Assembly (NCBI GenBank): GCA_002869105.1
Contig: PKTP01000010.1
Coordinates: forward strand, 160,711 to 224,710
Direction of reading: 5' to 3'
DNA: 64,000 bases
From: Alphaproteobacteria bacterium
GTDB lineage: Bacteria > Pseudomonadota > Alphaproteobacteria > UBA7879
Position numbers and translations under genes: made by a program. Shown here piece by piece: positions 52,466 to 61,229 of this stretch (the stretch's first letter is position 1; the number at the start of each line of letters is the position of its first letter). A model generated the notes under the pieces. That model saw only the letters and a program-made list of their open reading frames with translations. It was not told where the DNA came from and ran no database searches.

Positions 52466-53838
52466 TTTCTTCAATATGATTTGCAATTAAGCACAGTAGT
52501 ATAATTGGAATAATTCCACCAGAGAAAAATGTGGTGTAATAGTTTGCAGATATTAACTTTAATAGCATCACAGATGTACATGTAAATAAAACGATTATGT
52601 ATTTATCATTTAATTTTTTATAAATAATCAATATATAGTTAGAAAGGTATATCAAGAATATTGATATAGGAATAGAGATCAGACCAAGACACTTGTAACC
52701 ATAAAATATAAAACTTGAATTAGCATGTACAGAGTCTAAAGTTTTTTTTCCAGCATAGAAATATCCATATTTTTTTCCAATATAGTTTTCATAATAGTAT
52801 AGTTTAGCAAAAAGGTTAACTAGGGATCCAGGAATTATAGCTTTGAAATCAAATCCGTTAATTTGGGTATCATGAATATACCAAGTTCCAACTTTTAAAG
52901 GAATAATAAAAACCCTGTTTAGCTTAGCCATTATATGGCAGCATATATCAGCTATATCTACACGAACCCAAAATATTATTGGCAAAAAAAGTGCTATAGC
53001 TATAAGAATAATAATCAGCCAAATATTATTTTTTTTAAAAAGAAATAGATATATTGATAAAATCAAAGAATAGTTAATAATGAATGACTTTTCGCCATTA
53101 AGGTTTGAAAAAAATATTATAAATAATATGAGTAGAGCTCCGCCCATTCTTTTTTTAGTGAAAAATTTTAGAATAAGTAGGGATACTAAAAAAGGACCAA
53201 GAGTGTTTTTAATAAAGCTATAAAGATATTTAATCATAGTAGGCTGAAGTTTTAATGAGTTTTCTCTCATAATATTTTGATCTTTATTAAGTGAGATCAT
53301 TCCATATAGTCCTGTGGAGAAAAAATCTACGAAAGAAAGGTAAATCAGGACAATAGAAGAAAAAACTAAAATAACACACAATAGGAATTTATTATTAAAA
53401 GTAACTTTATTTTTGTTAAAATTGGTCAACTTTAAGTAAAGATCTTCTGACTCTTTGTTGAAGTAAAAATAATTAAGCACCAAAGATAAAATAATTATTG
53501 AGTGAATTAATAATGGGAGGTGCCACGATGTGGGCAAAAAACAACTGTAGTTAATAAACTTATTCATTACATTCTCATTCATTACATTCTCATTCATTGC
53601 ATACTCTTTCATAGAACGATTCAATATGCTTGTTTGAAGGACAAGTTATACCTTTGCTAATGGACTTTGTATTTGCCACGTAGGATAGGTAGTCAAAGAA
53701 AAATAAAGGCCACTGTAGAAAAATATGGATATACAGTATTATTATGATGCTTGGTTTAACAAAAAGATTTCTTCTTTTAATAAAAAAAAATAAATAAGCT
53801 AGTGAAACGCAGAGATTTATTATTAGATTAATAATCAT
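52422..53838 (-). pseudogene. Wzy-like polysaccharide polymerase, split at a 15-bp repeat
   Basis: Two overlapping frames together would give one membrane protein: 53590-53838 (82 residues, two helices, ending ERVCNE) and 52422-53624 (up to 400 residues, about 10 helices, very A+T-rich). The second contains the periplasmic-loop-type stretch FSNLNGEKSF and VHANSSFIFYGYKCLG seen in O-antigen polymerases. The break is inside the ATGAATGAGAATGTA tandem repeat at 53562-53598, which also supplies three possible ATG starts (53597, 53582, 53567). It may be a frameshifted gene, a repeat-switched gene, or two coupled subunits. Confidence 0.65.
53562..53598. repeat. 15-bp tandem repeat with in-frame ATG codons at the polymerase split
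   Basis: Two exact units (53562-53576 and 53577-53591) and half a third. On the minus strand each unit reads ATGAATGAGAATGTA, coding MNENV. The stop of the upstream 82-residue frame falls inside it. Confidence 0.9.
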
Positions 53839-54825
53839 AATTTTCTATAGTTTGAATTAAATTTTCTAGATCTAATTTTGGCCTTTGAATGGTATTATTT
53901 ATATTTCGTTTATTATCTTTCCACAATTGATTCCATCCACTTTCAATTGTTTCCACCCACTCTGTTTCATCACGCAATGTAATGCAGGGGACCTGTAAGA
54001 AGAAGGCCTCCTTCTGAAGCCCCCCTGAGTCTGTATAAACGTAGTTAGAGTGACTCACAAGCTTCATCATGTCAAAATATCCAAGTGGGTCAACAGTATG
54101 AATATTTTTACATATACTTAAACCATAGTCATCTATTTTTTTTCGAGTTCCAGGATGAAGGGGGAAAATTATAAGATTTTCTTCTGATTTTTCCTTAAGG
54201 TAATGCAATATTTCTTTTAGTTTTATCGGATCATTAGTGTTTTCAGCAGGCGAGAAAGAATGTCAGATTTCTTTTCTGCCACATCTCTAGCTTTCAGGCA
54301 AGATTCGTACATGACATCCCCTACTAGATGGACTCCCTGAGTAATATTTTCTTTTCTTAAATTCTCTACGGAGGTTTCTGTGGGGCAAAATAATAAGTCG
54401 CTGACATGATCTGTTAAAATTCGATTAACTTCTTCAGGCATTCTTTTGTTAAAAGATCGCAGACCTGCTTCAATATTAAATACAGGAATATGCATTTTTG
54501 ATCCAACTAGGGCACCCGCTAAAGTTGAATTCGTATCCCCGTAAACCAAAATACCATCGGGTTTTTCTTTTTTAAAAATTTCTTCAAGTTTTTCCATCAT
54601 TTTTCCTGTCATGGATCCATGGTGTTTTTCTTTTACTTCAAGGTTATATTTGGGAGATGGGATGTCCAGGTCTTTTAAAAAAGATGCGGACATATTTTCA
54701 TCATAATGTTGACCTGTATGAACTATAATTTCATTAATCTCAGAAGACTCTTTGAGCTTTTAAGATAATACCGATGCTTTAATGAATTGAGGTCTAGCAC
54801 CTAAAATAGTGATTATTTTTTTAAT
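53828..54825 (-). pseudogene. Decayed non-hydrolysing UDP-GlcNAc 2-epimerase (WecB/WbpI family)
   Basis: Three lesions are visible. The frame starts with ATT instead of ATG (54823-54825) before KKIITILGARPQFIKA; an in-frame TAA follows at about 20 codons (SVLS-stop-KLKESSE); and near 54215 about 40-50 bases are lost with a frameshift, joining DILSR to AENTNDPIKLKEIL. The deleted part includes the catalytic HR-EN region. The remaining pieces 54223-54693 and 53828-54208 match the epimerase (VYGDTNSTLAGA, AGLRSFNKRMPEEVNR, FPLHPGTRKK, TDSGGLQKEA). It would have made UDP-ManNAc-type sugars and is now non-functional. Confidence 0.88.
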
Positions 54826-56054
54826 AAGTTTAGCTTTTCAATAAAGTTGGTATAATCTGAATATATTTTTTTAGAGCTTAGCTTCTCTTTATATAGATTA
54901 GCTGCATTTTTACCTATTGTTGTTCTAAAATCATCTACTAACGTCATATCAATTAATTTGTTTAACTTTGATATGCTTTTTGGGGGGTAATATAAACCAG
55001 CATTTTCTGACTCTAAAATTTTTTTAGCTTCGCCAAATAGTGTAAATAAGACTGGCTTTCCATGCAAAAGTCCCTCGAATAGTTTGTTTGGCATTGCGCA
55101 GTTGATAGCAGGAACTAAAAAAACATCACATTTCTTCATCCAATAGTGACTTTCTTTTCTATCAAGCCAGCCTAAAAATAATATGTTTTTACTTCCTTTT
55201 GAAAGTTTTATTAACTTTTCTTTTTTGGGCCCCTCTCCAGCTATAATAAAAAGACTTTTTTTATCACCAAGTTCATATCGTTTTCTCGCAACCTCAATAA
55301 TAGTTTCTAAGTCGTAGGATGAACCCAATACCCCCAAATATAAATATACAATTTTATCTTTAATGAAGTCTAAAGTTTCTTTTATTTTTTTCTCTTTAGG
55401 ATTAGGCTGAGATTCATCTGCCCCGAGATAGAATATGGCACAACTTTTGTTGTTATTGAATGTCTTTTTTTTGGCCCATTCTAGTAGATTAGGGCTCATA
55501 GAGACTAAAGAGTTTGAGTAATTAAAGGAGAACTCAGCTTTTTTCTTCATAAAATGAAAAATAAAATCTATCCAACATGAAAAAATCTTTGGAAAATAAT
55601 CTTTAAACATATCAGGCCACATGTCACGAACATCGACGATGACAGGTACATCAAATTCTTTGCCATACTTTGTGCCTTCATAAGAGCTTTCTATGGAAGG
55701 GTGAGAAGCCACAATACGATCGGGCTTTGGCATTCTTCTCATAGCTTTATGAAGTTTTTTACCAAAGAGACGATGATGTAAAATGCGAGCAATTGAGAGG
55801 TTTTTCTTATAGGAACCGCAATCAAGAAGCTTTATAGTAAAATTTTCTTTAATTTTATAATCCAAATCGCCTTCACACACTTTTTTCTTAAGCATGTGAT
55901 GAAAATTGCTGCTCCACCAAATCACCTCGTGTCCTCGGCGCGCGAGCTCTTCTCCAAGGCGCCAGGTTCGCATAGGCTTAGCACCTTCAGTAAGGGGAAG
56001 TTGCTCACCATCTTGAATCAGCCAAATTGTTAGTTTTTCATTTTTTTGTGGCAC
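54813..56054 (-). CDS. Glycosyltransferase family 4
   Basis: About 413 residues from a GTG at 56054; family members start near LTIWLIQDGEQLPL, so an ATG further upstream inside the methyltransferase gene is unlikely. GT-B features: PLTEGAKPMRTWRLGEELARRGHEVIWWSS, IVIDVRDMWPD-like VPVIVDVRDMWPDMF, YLYLGVLGSSYDLETIIEV and the PNKLFEGLLHGKPVLF region with catalytic Glu. It overlaps the methyltransferase gene. It builds the glycan repeat unit. Confidence 0.84.
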   Translation of the reverse strand: MPQKNEKLTIWLIQDGEQLPLTEGAKPMRTWRLGEELARRGHEVIWWSSNFHHMLKKKVCEGDLDYKIKENFTIKLLDCGSYKKNLSIARILHHRLFGKKLHKAMRRMPKPDRIVASHPSIESSYEGTKYGKEFDVPVIVDVRDMWPDMFKDYFPKIFSCWIDFIFHFMKKKAEFSFNYSNSLVSMSPNLLEWAKKKTFNNNKSCAIFYLGADESQPNPKEKKIKETLDFIKDKIVYLYLGVLGSSYDLETIIEVARKRYELGDKKSLFIIAGEGPKKEKLIKLSKGSKNILFLGWLDRKESHYWMKKCDVFLVPAINCAMPNKLFEGLLHGKPVLFTLFGEAKKILESENAGLYYPPKSISKLNKLIDMTLVDDFRTTIGKNAANLYKEKLSSKKIYSDYTNFIEKLNLLKK

Positions 56055-56817
56055 AGCAATACAAAACCTTATGAGTGGTATTTGGAGTTTCCATTGAATC
56101 TGGCTCAACATCAATGCGAGGGAATAAATAATCTTGTAGTTCATTTGGCATTTGAATCATTTTCCCAAAAACCAATCTTTTCAAAAGCCTTTTTCCTTTC
56201 ATAGATTGGGGCATCATGCCAAGAGAAACAACGAGTTTTTTAATTGGCCGTAAGATTTTTTGTCTAAAGTTTGCTTTATGAAGAGGGTGGCTTGCAAAGC
56301 CTCTAACCAAAAATCCTTTTTTCTCAAAGAGGCCTCTTAGTTCAAAAAGATTATAATACTGATGAGCGTAAGGACTTGGATTAAAATCGTAGAGATCTTT
56401 GTTTGCCGTGCAAATAAGAACTTTTCCTTCTTTTTTAAGGACCCTCTGACATTCATCAATGAATGTATTGACATCCTTAAGGTAATAAATGGCTTCGAAG
56501 AGAATAATAATATCCTGAGAATGATCCGCCGCGGGTAATTTTTCGGCAGAAAAAACACTCAAATTAATCCTATTTTTATAATGGTTTTTAGCTTTTTGTA
56601 GGATTTCTGGATCAATGTCACCCGCAGTAACAGATTTTGCAACAGATTCAAGTAAGCCAAGACCTTGGCCAGCACCACAAGCAACCTCTACAATATCTTT
56701 GTTTTCACAAAAAGATTGAGCCCATTTATAACGTGTGTAAAAACGATTAAGCTGTTCTTCTGAGATCTCTTCACCAGAAAGCTCGGTGACTGAGGAGTAA
56801 GAAGTACTTGTCATCAT
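56038..56817 (-). CDS. SAM-dependent methyltransferase, class I
   Basis: The 259-residue enzyme has the SAM loop DIVEVACGAGQGLGLLE, the acidic AGDIDPEIL and the motif II region DIIILFEAIYYLKDVNTFIDEC, and a C-terminal cap. It could methylate a sugar hydroxyl or carboxyl in the glycan. The start overlaps the phosphoglycosyl transferase stop by 4 bases; coupled in the operon. Confidence 0.85.
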   Translation of the reverse strand: MMTSTSYSSVTELSGEEISEEQLNRFYTRYKWAQSFCENKDIVEVACGAGQGLGLLESVAKSVTAGDIDPEILQKAKNHYKNRINLSVFSAEKLPAADHSQDIIILFEAIYYLKDVNTFIDECQRVLKKEGKVLICTANKDLYDFNPSPYAHQYYNLFELRGLFEKKGFLVRGFASHPLHKANFRQKILRPIKKLVVSLGMMPQSMKGKRLLKRLVFGKMIQMPNELQDYLFPRIDVEPDSMETPNTTHKVLYCCATKK

Positions 56818-57545
56818 GATCTATTTCTCACAATTTCAGTTGCCCCAGGAGGGGCGGTTGGCACAAGCTTTTCTTTCCTTAAAACGACTTGGTATAATTC
56901 TTGATCAGCGCAATTTCTTCTTAAATATTCATAAATTTTATTTAAAGACGATTGCCTGTTAAAAAAATTCAATACCGTTAGCCAAATAATATAAAAATCC
57001 AAAAAGACCGAGCGATGATTAATATAAAAAATTCCTAACCGACTTTTCCAGGGGCGAATGAGCTGATTATACGCCAGGTCGGGATCTTTTTCATCTGCTA
57101 AAATATTCCCCTCATCTGAGAAAACAATTGAAGAAAGATCTGTTATCCCTGGCTTAACAGTTAAAATTTCTTTTTCTTCTTTCGTGTATAAATCTGTTTC
57201 TCTTTTAACATTAGGACGCGGCCCTACTAAAGACATCGTTCCAATAAAAACATTAATCAACTGAGAAAGTTCATCAATTTTATATCGCCTGATAAAGTGT
57301 CCAATGGGGGTAATGCGAGTATCATTAGCTGATGTTGAGTCTACCCCTGTTTTGTCTGCCCCTTTACGCATGGATCGAAACTTGATCATTGGAAAAAGCT
57401 TGCCATTTAAACCAACGCGATTAGCGACATAAAAGGGCGAATGAAAATCGGTTAGATATATAACAATAGCTATTGTAAAAAGTAGGGGAGATAGAATAGT
57501 AAGCGCTAAAAAGGAAAAGATTCTATCAAACATATTTTTGATCAT
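56814..57545 (-). CDS. Undecaprenyl-phosphate phosphoglycosyl transferase (PglC/WbpL-like, monotopic)
   Basis: The 243-residue enzyme has an N-terminal reentrant hydrophobic segment (FDRIFSFLALTILSPLLFTIAIVIYLTDF), then the catalytic block FPMIKFRSMRKGAD, GHFIRRYKIDELSQLINVF and GTMSLVGPRPN. It transfers the first sugar phosphate to undecaprenyl phosphate, the membrane step that starts glycan assembly. It uses the small PglC architecture without the polytopic extension. Confidence 0.93.
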   Translation of the reverse strand: MIKNMFDRIFSFLALTILSPLLFTIAIVIYLTDFHSPFYVANRVGLNGKLFPMIKFRSMRKGADKTGVDSTSANDTRITPIGHFIRRYKIDELSQLINVFIGTMSLVGPRPNVKRETDLYTKEEKEILTVKPGITDLSSIVFSDEGNILADEKDPDLAYNQLIRPWKSRLGIFYINHRSVFLDFYIIWLTVLNFFNRQSSLNKIYEYLRRNCADQELYQVVLRKEKLVPTAPPGATEIVRNRS

Positions 57546-58525
57546 TGGGTATCCTTTATTATCGCATTTTTTATTTCTTCAACATCATGATAATACGCTT
57601 CTTCCAATGGCTTGCTTGAAGGGGCTGGGGCAAATGGAAGTGTGAACCGTTTTGGTATTGACTTCAAGGTATTAGGAGACAAGGTTTCGCAAACTTGCGC
57701 GATAATTTCGCCAGCCAATCCGCACGGCGACCAACCACCATCTAATACCATTAAATGCCCCGTTTTCTTAACAGACTCAAAAATAGCATCAAGTTTTAGG
57801 GGGTTTAGAATGCGAATATCAACAACCTCAGCAGATAAATTATTATGGGCTAGTTTTTTAGAGAGGTCTAAACATAATTTAGTTGTATACCCACTTCCCA
57901 CCAATGTTATATCGGTTCCAGATTGAATTATTTTTGCAGCTTCTTTATGAAGAGGTTTTACAATTGCCGCTTGATAGTTTTCTTCTGTTTCATAGAGCCA
58001 CCGATCATCAATATAAACCACAGGATCATCACTCAAAACACTTGAAATTAATAAGTCACGAGCATCGAGGGGGGTAGATGGCATAACGACACGCAAACCA
58101 GGAACATGGGCAAACCAAGAATGCAAAGCCTGCGAGTGCTGAGCTCCTTGCTCGCCCCCACGGTTGATGATTGTTCTAAAAGTCACATTGGGACGTCCCT
58201 GTCCTCCAAGCATAGAAGACCATTTAGCGGCTTGGTTGACTATGGCATCCATCCCATACAGAAGAAAATCCATCCGAGGATGAACAATGATGGGGCGCTC
58301 TCCATAAAGGCTCGCGCCCACCCCCATTCCATTACAAGCACTTTCTGAAACAGGTGTATCAATCACCCGCGCTTTCCCAAACTTTTTTTCAAGTCCCTTC
58401 ATCGTGCTACCGACATACCAGGGGCTCCAAACGCCTTGCCCCATCACAAAAACCTCTGGATATTTTTCTAATAGATATTCAAACCCTTCAAGGATGCCCT
58501 GAGCGTACGTTATTTTTTTAACCAT
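57542..58525 (-). CDS. E1-beta-like subunit of a thiamine-diphosphate-dependent 2-oxoacid enzyme
   Basis: The 327-residue protein has the PP/Pyr-fold features of 2-oxoacid dehydrogenase E1-beta: VIDTPVSESACNGMGVGASLYG, RPIIVHPRMDFL, RGGEQGAQHSQALHSWFAHVPGLRVVMPSTPLDARDLL and the transketolase C-terminal domain (LVGSGYTTKLCLDLSKKL). The start overlaps E1-alpha by 8 bases. There is no lipoyl domain and no E2/E3 gene nearby, so ordinary pyruvate dehydrogenase function is unlikely here. It probably forms a heterotetramer with the next gene. Confidence 0.88.
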   Translation of the reverse strand: MVKKITYAQGILEGFEYLLEKYPEVFVMGQGVWSPWYVGSTMKGLEKKFGKARVIDTPVSESACNGMGVGASLYGERPIIVHPRMDFLLYGMDAIVNQAAKWSSMLGGQGRPNVTFRTIINRGGEQGAQHSQALHSWFAHVPGLRVVMPSTPLDARDLLISSVLSDDPVVYIDDRWLYETEENYQAAIVKPLHKEAAKIIQSGTDITLVGSGYTTKLCLDLSKKLAHNNLSAEVVDIRILNPLKLDAIFESVKKTGHLMVLDGGWSPCGLAGEIIAQVCETLSPNTLKSIPKRFTLPFAPAPSSKPLEEAYYHDVEEIKNAIIKDTQ

Positions 58526-59573
58526 AATGCCCAGCCTCTGTATAAGTATACGCCTCTATTTCAGAGATACTTGGATAAGGATCACTTTCAGCTTTTTTTG
58601 AATCTTGAAGAAGAGATTGGTAAATAGATCTCCCCAATTCTTCGATTTGATTTTTTGTAAGAAAATTATTTTCTATTAACGCAGTTTTTAAACGAGTAAT
58701 AGGATCAATTTTTTTCCATTTTTCAATGTCTTCTGGTTTTCGAAGGACGCCTACGTCAATATTAGCATCTGGCCCCACATGTCCCAAGTGACGATAGGTA
58801 ATGCATTCGATAAATCCAGGTTTTTTTTCAGTGCGGATTTGTTTGATCATTTCTTGCGCTGTTTGGGCAACTTCACAAACATCGTTGCCATCGACAACTG
58901 CTGATAGCATCTTATTAGCCTCCGCAAAGCGGGAGGTCCTATTAGATGGTTGACGCAAGTGTAAATCAAGATGACTTGAGAAAAGGTTGTTTTCAACTAC
59001 AAATAAGACAGGAATGTCCATCACAACAGCTGCATTCAAAGACTCGTGAACAACGCCTTCTTCACACGCTCCATCCCCAAAATAGGCAATACCAATCGCA
59101 TCACTGCCAGACATTTTTGCAGCAAGGCCAGCTCCCACAGCTAAAGGAACTGTCCCAGATACAATGGGCACAGACCCTGCAAAGCCATTTTCAATGGAAG
59201 TGATATGCATGGATCCGCCCATACCACCCGAAGCTCCTGTCTTTTTACCCAAGACCTCAGCGAAGAGTTTATAGGGGGATCCTCCAAGTGCTAGATAGTG
59301 ACCATGCGATCGATGTGCGCCAAACACGCGATCATTTGAGGTGAGAGAATAAGAAATACCGACAGGTGGTGCTTCTTGACCAATACAAAAATGACAGGGG
59401 CATCCAACTTTTTTTTCTTGAACAAGTTTAGTAATCATTTCTTCAGAAAAGCGAATGGTTAGGAGTTTCTTGAGAAACCCTATGAGATGCTCTTTTGAAA
59501 ACCCATCAATATCTATTTGTTTCTTTTCAAAGATAGATAGGATTTTTTCTTGAAGCTCGTTATGAAATAGCAT
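58518..59573 (-). CDS. E1-alpha-like subunit of a thiamine-diphosphate-dependent 2-oxoacid enzyme
   Basis: The 351-residue protein binds ThDP: FGDGACEEGVVHESLNAAVVM with the downstream VVENN gives the GDG-x(about 25)-NN motif. VFGAHRSHGHYLALGGSPYKLFAEVLGK and GASGGMGGSMHI are typical of E1-alpha. Paired with the following E1-beta gene. It lies 2 bases after the aminotransferase. The likely role is decarboxylation of a 2-oxoacid to make an activated acyl group or to extend a sugar, inferred from context. Confidence 0.88.
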   Translation of the reverse strand: MLFHNELQEKILSIFEKKQIDIDGFSKEHLIGFLKKLLTIRFSEEMITKLVQEKKVGCPCHFCIGQEAPPVGISYSLTSNDRVFGAHRSHGHYLALGGSPYKLFAEVLGKKTGASGGMGGSMHITSIENGFAGSVPIVSGTVPLAVGAGLAAKMSGSDAIGIAYFGDGACEEGVVHESLNAAVVMDIPVLFVVENNLFSSHLDLHLRQPSNRTSRFAEANKMLSAVVDGNDVCEVAQTAQEMIKQIRTEKKPGFIECITYRHLGHVGPDANIDVGVLRKPEDIEKWKKIDPITRLKTALIENNFLTKNQIEELGRSIYQSLLQDSKKAESDPYPSISEIEAYTYTEAGHYG

Positions 59574-59575
59574 TT

Positions 59576-60676
59576 TTAATTATAAAAACTTTTGATGGAG
59601 TCTATCACATGATTGACATCATCATCTGTTAAAAGTGTGCTCATTGGAATCATAAAACATTTTTCGAAAAATGCATTTGTTTTGGGGTAATCAGCATCAA
59701 ATCCAAGCGCTTTATGTTGGTGGATAGCCTTCCCACTCCATTGAATTAGTGTGCCAACTCCTTTCTCTTTTAAGTGGTTGGTGAGAGCCTCACGTGAGTA
59801 AGATTGTAGCTCATAATTTTGATAGATATCAAAATGAACATTTGCTTCAGGCGCTGGAGGTAAAATCAAATCATCTAAAGTTTTAAAAGCCTCATTATAA
59901 CGTGAAGCAATTTCTCTTCTACGATTGATTTCCTCTTCATACCCCTGAAGACGAACATTCAAAAAAGACGCTTGTAAATTGTCAAGTCGTGAGTTAGTGC
60001 CCCAAATTTCAATTTCTCCAGTCTCAGGACTTCGGCCATGATCACGAAGTATGAGAACTTTTTTGGCTAAGTCATCATCATTGCTTACTAAAAGCCCCCC
60101 ATCGCCAAAACAGCCGAGAGTTTTGGCGGGATAAAGACTAAATGCTCCAAAGGCACCAAATGTTCCAGCAGGGGTGTCTTTGTATTTTGCTCCCAATGCT
60201 TGCGCGGCATCTTCAACCACCATGAGTCCGTGCTCTTTAGCGATAGACATAATAGAATCCATATCACAACACCGCCCATTTACCTGTACCGGCATAATGG
60301 CTTTGGTTTTTGAAGTGATTTTTCTTTTAACATCTTCTGGACATAACATCCCATCATCTGCCATGTCCGCTAAGACTGGCGTTGCACCTCTAAGTGCAAT
60401 GGAAGCTGGAGAAGCAATAAATGTATGAGAAGGAACAATAACTTCATCTCCCTCTTTGAGGCCTAGTGCCATCAATCCGAGAAGCAGCGCATTGGTCCCG
60501 TCTGCAACGCCAATGGCATGTTTCACGCCTAAGAATTTTTTAATGTTTTCTTCAAATGCTTTCAGATCTTTCTGGAGAATGTAAGCACCCCGGGACGTTA
60601 CATCGTCAAAGGCTCTTTGATACTGCTCCTTATGAAGCTCAATCAAACGCGGATAATTAAAAAAAGGAACATTCAT
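59576..60676 (-). CDS. DegT/DnrJ/EryC1-family PLP aminotransferase
   Basis: The 366-residue enzyme carries the PLP lysine in FGAFSLYPAKTLGCFGDGG and the family motifs GVADGTNALLLGL, PVLADMADDG and VVEDAAQALGAKY, with a C-terminal region containing NYELQSYSRE. It transfers an amino group to a 3- or 4-keto nucleotide sugar. It is the first gene of the minus-strand glycan operon, followed by E1-alpha after 2 bases, so the amino sugar it makes is probably the one acylated or modified by the E1 pair. Confidence 0.92.
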   Translation of the reverse strand: MNVPFFNYPRLIELHKEQYQRAFDDVTSRGAYILQKDLKAFEENIKKFLGVKHAIGVADGTNALLLGLMALGLKEGDEVIVPSHTFIASPASIALRGATPVLADMADDGMLCPEDVKRKITSKTKAIMPVQVNGRCCDMDSIMSIAKEHGLMVVEDAAQALGAKYKDTPAGTFGAFGAFSLYPAKTLGCFGDGGLLVSNDDDLAKKVLILRDHGRSPETGEIEIWGTNSRLDNLQASFLNVRLQGYEEEINRRREIASRYNEAFKTLDDLILPPAPEANVHFDIYQNYELQSYSREALTNHLKEKGVGTLIQWSGKAIHQHKALGFDADYPKTNAFFEKCFMIPMSTLLTDDDVNHVIDSIKSFYN

Positions 60677-61229
60677 GAAAAATCCAAAACATGTTTATGT
60701 TTAGCTAATTATCATTTTCAATAAAAAAAGTAAATTCATTCTCTTTAAGGTCAACCATGCATAAGTATTGATTAACAAATTTTGCCTGCAGTTACTTTTA
60801 ACAAATAGTACGACAGATCAAAAAGAATCAGGGTTCCTGTAAAAAAGGGGGGAAAATTTGAAATCTAAGTCCCATTTCTCTGCTCTTCTTAAGAGAGAGG
60901 CACTTGAAAGTAGGACAAAAAATAAAAGCTTAAAAAATAAACTGCTCTTTTTTTAAGCATTCTAAAACAGCCCCATTAAATCCCTGCATTTTTTGAATGT
61001 TATACACAGACCTATCCCGTGATTTTGTGGATGAAATTCAAATATTTTTTCAAAGTCTCTTAAACACGGGGTTTTAGAGATGTGGTACCTACAGGAGAAA
61101 AGTTTATCGCTCTTTTATAAAAATGATCTCTTTATCTTGGTAATTAAAAAAAAGTAACATTATTCCACATTTTTATAAGTTCTAAGATTAAGAACATCTT
61201 TGCCAATTCTCTAGCTGAGTTTATGAAAA
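60677..61229. other. Intergenic region with divergent promoters, 553 bases
   Basis: This is the upstream region of the aminotransferase operon (left) and of the GrpB-GNAT gene (right). It is A+T-rich. On the minus strand TTGACC (about 60748-60753 region) and A+T-rich -10-like stretches occur, but no convincing pair. On the plus strand a short frame at 60858-60956 follows a GGGGGG ribosome-like site with a TTG start and codes a 32-residue basic peptide; it is too weak to annotate. No RNA gene, terminator or repeat recognised. Confidence 0.4.

Noticed and set aside
60677..60800. Possible JUMPstart/ops element before the glycan operon
   Set aside because: The GGCGGTAGC core was searched for by eye on both strands and not seen.
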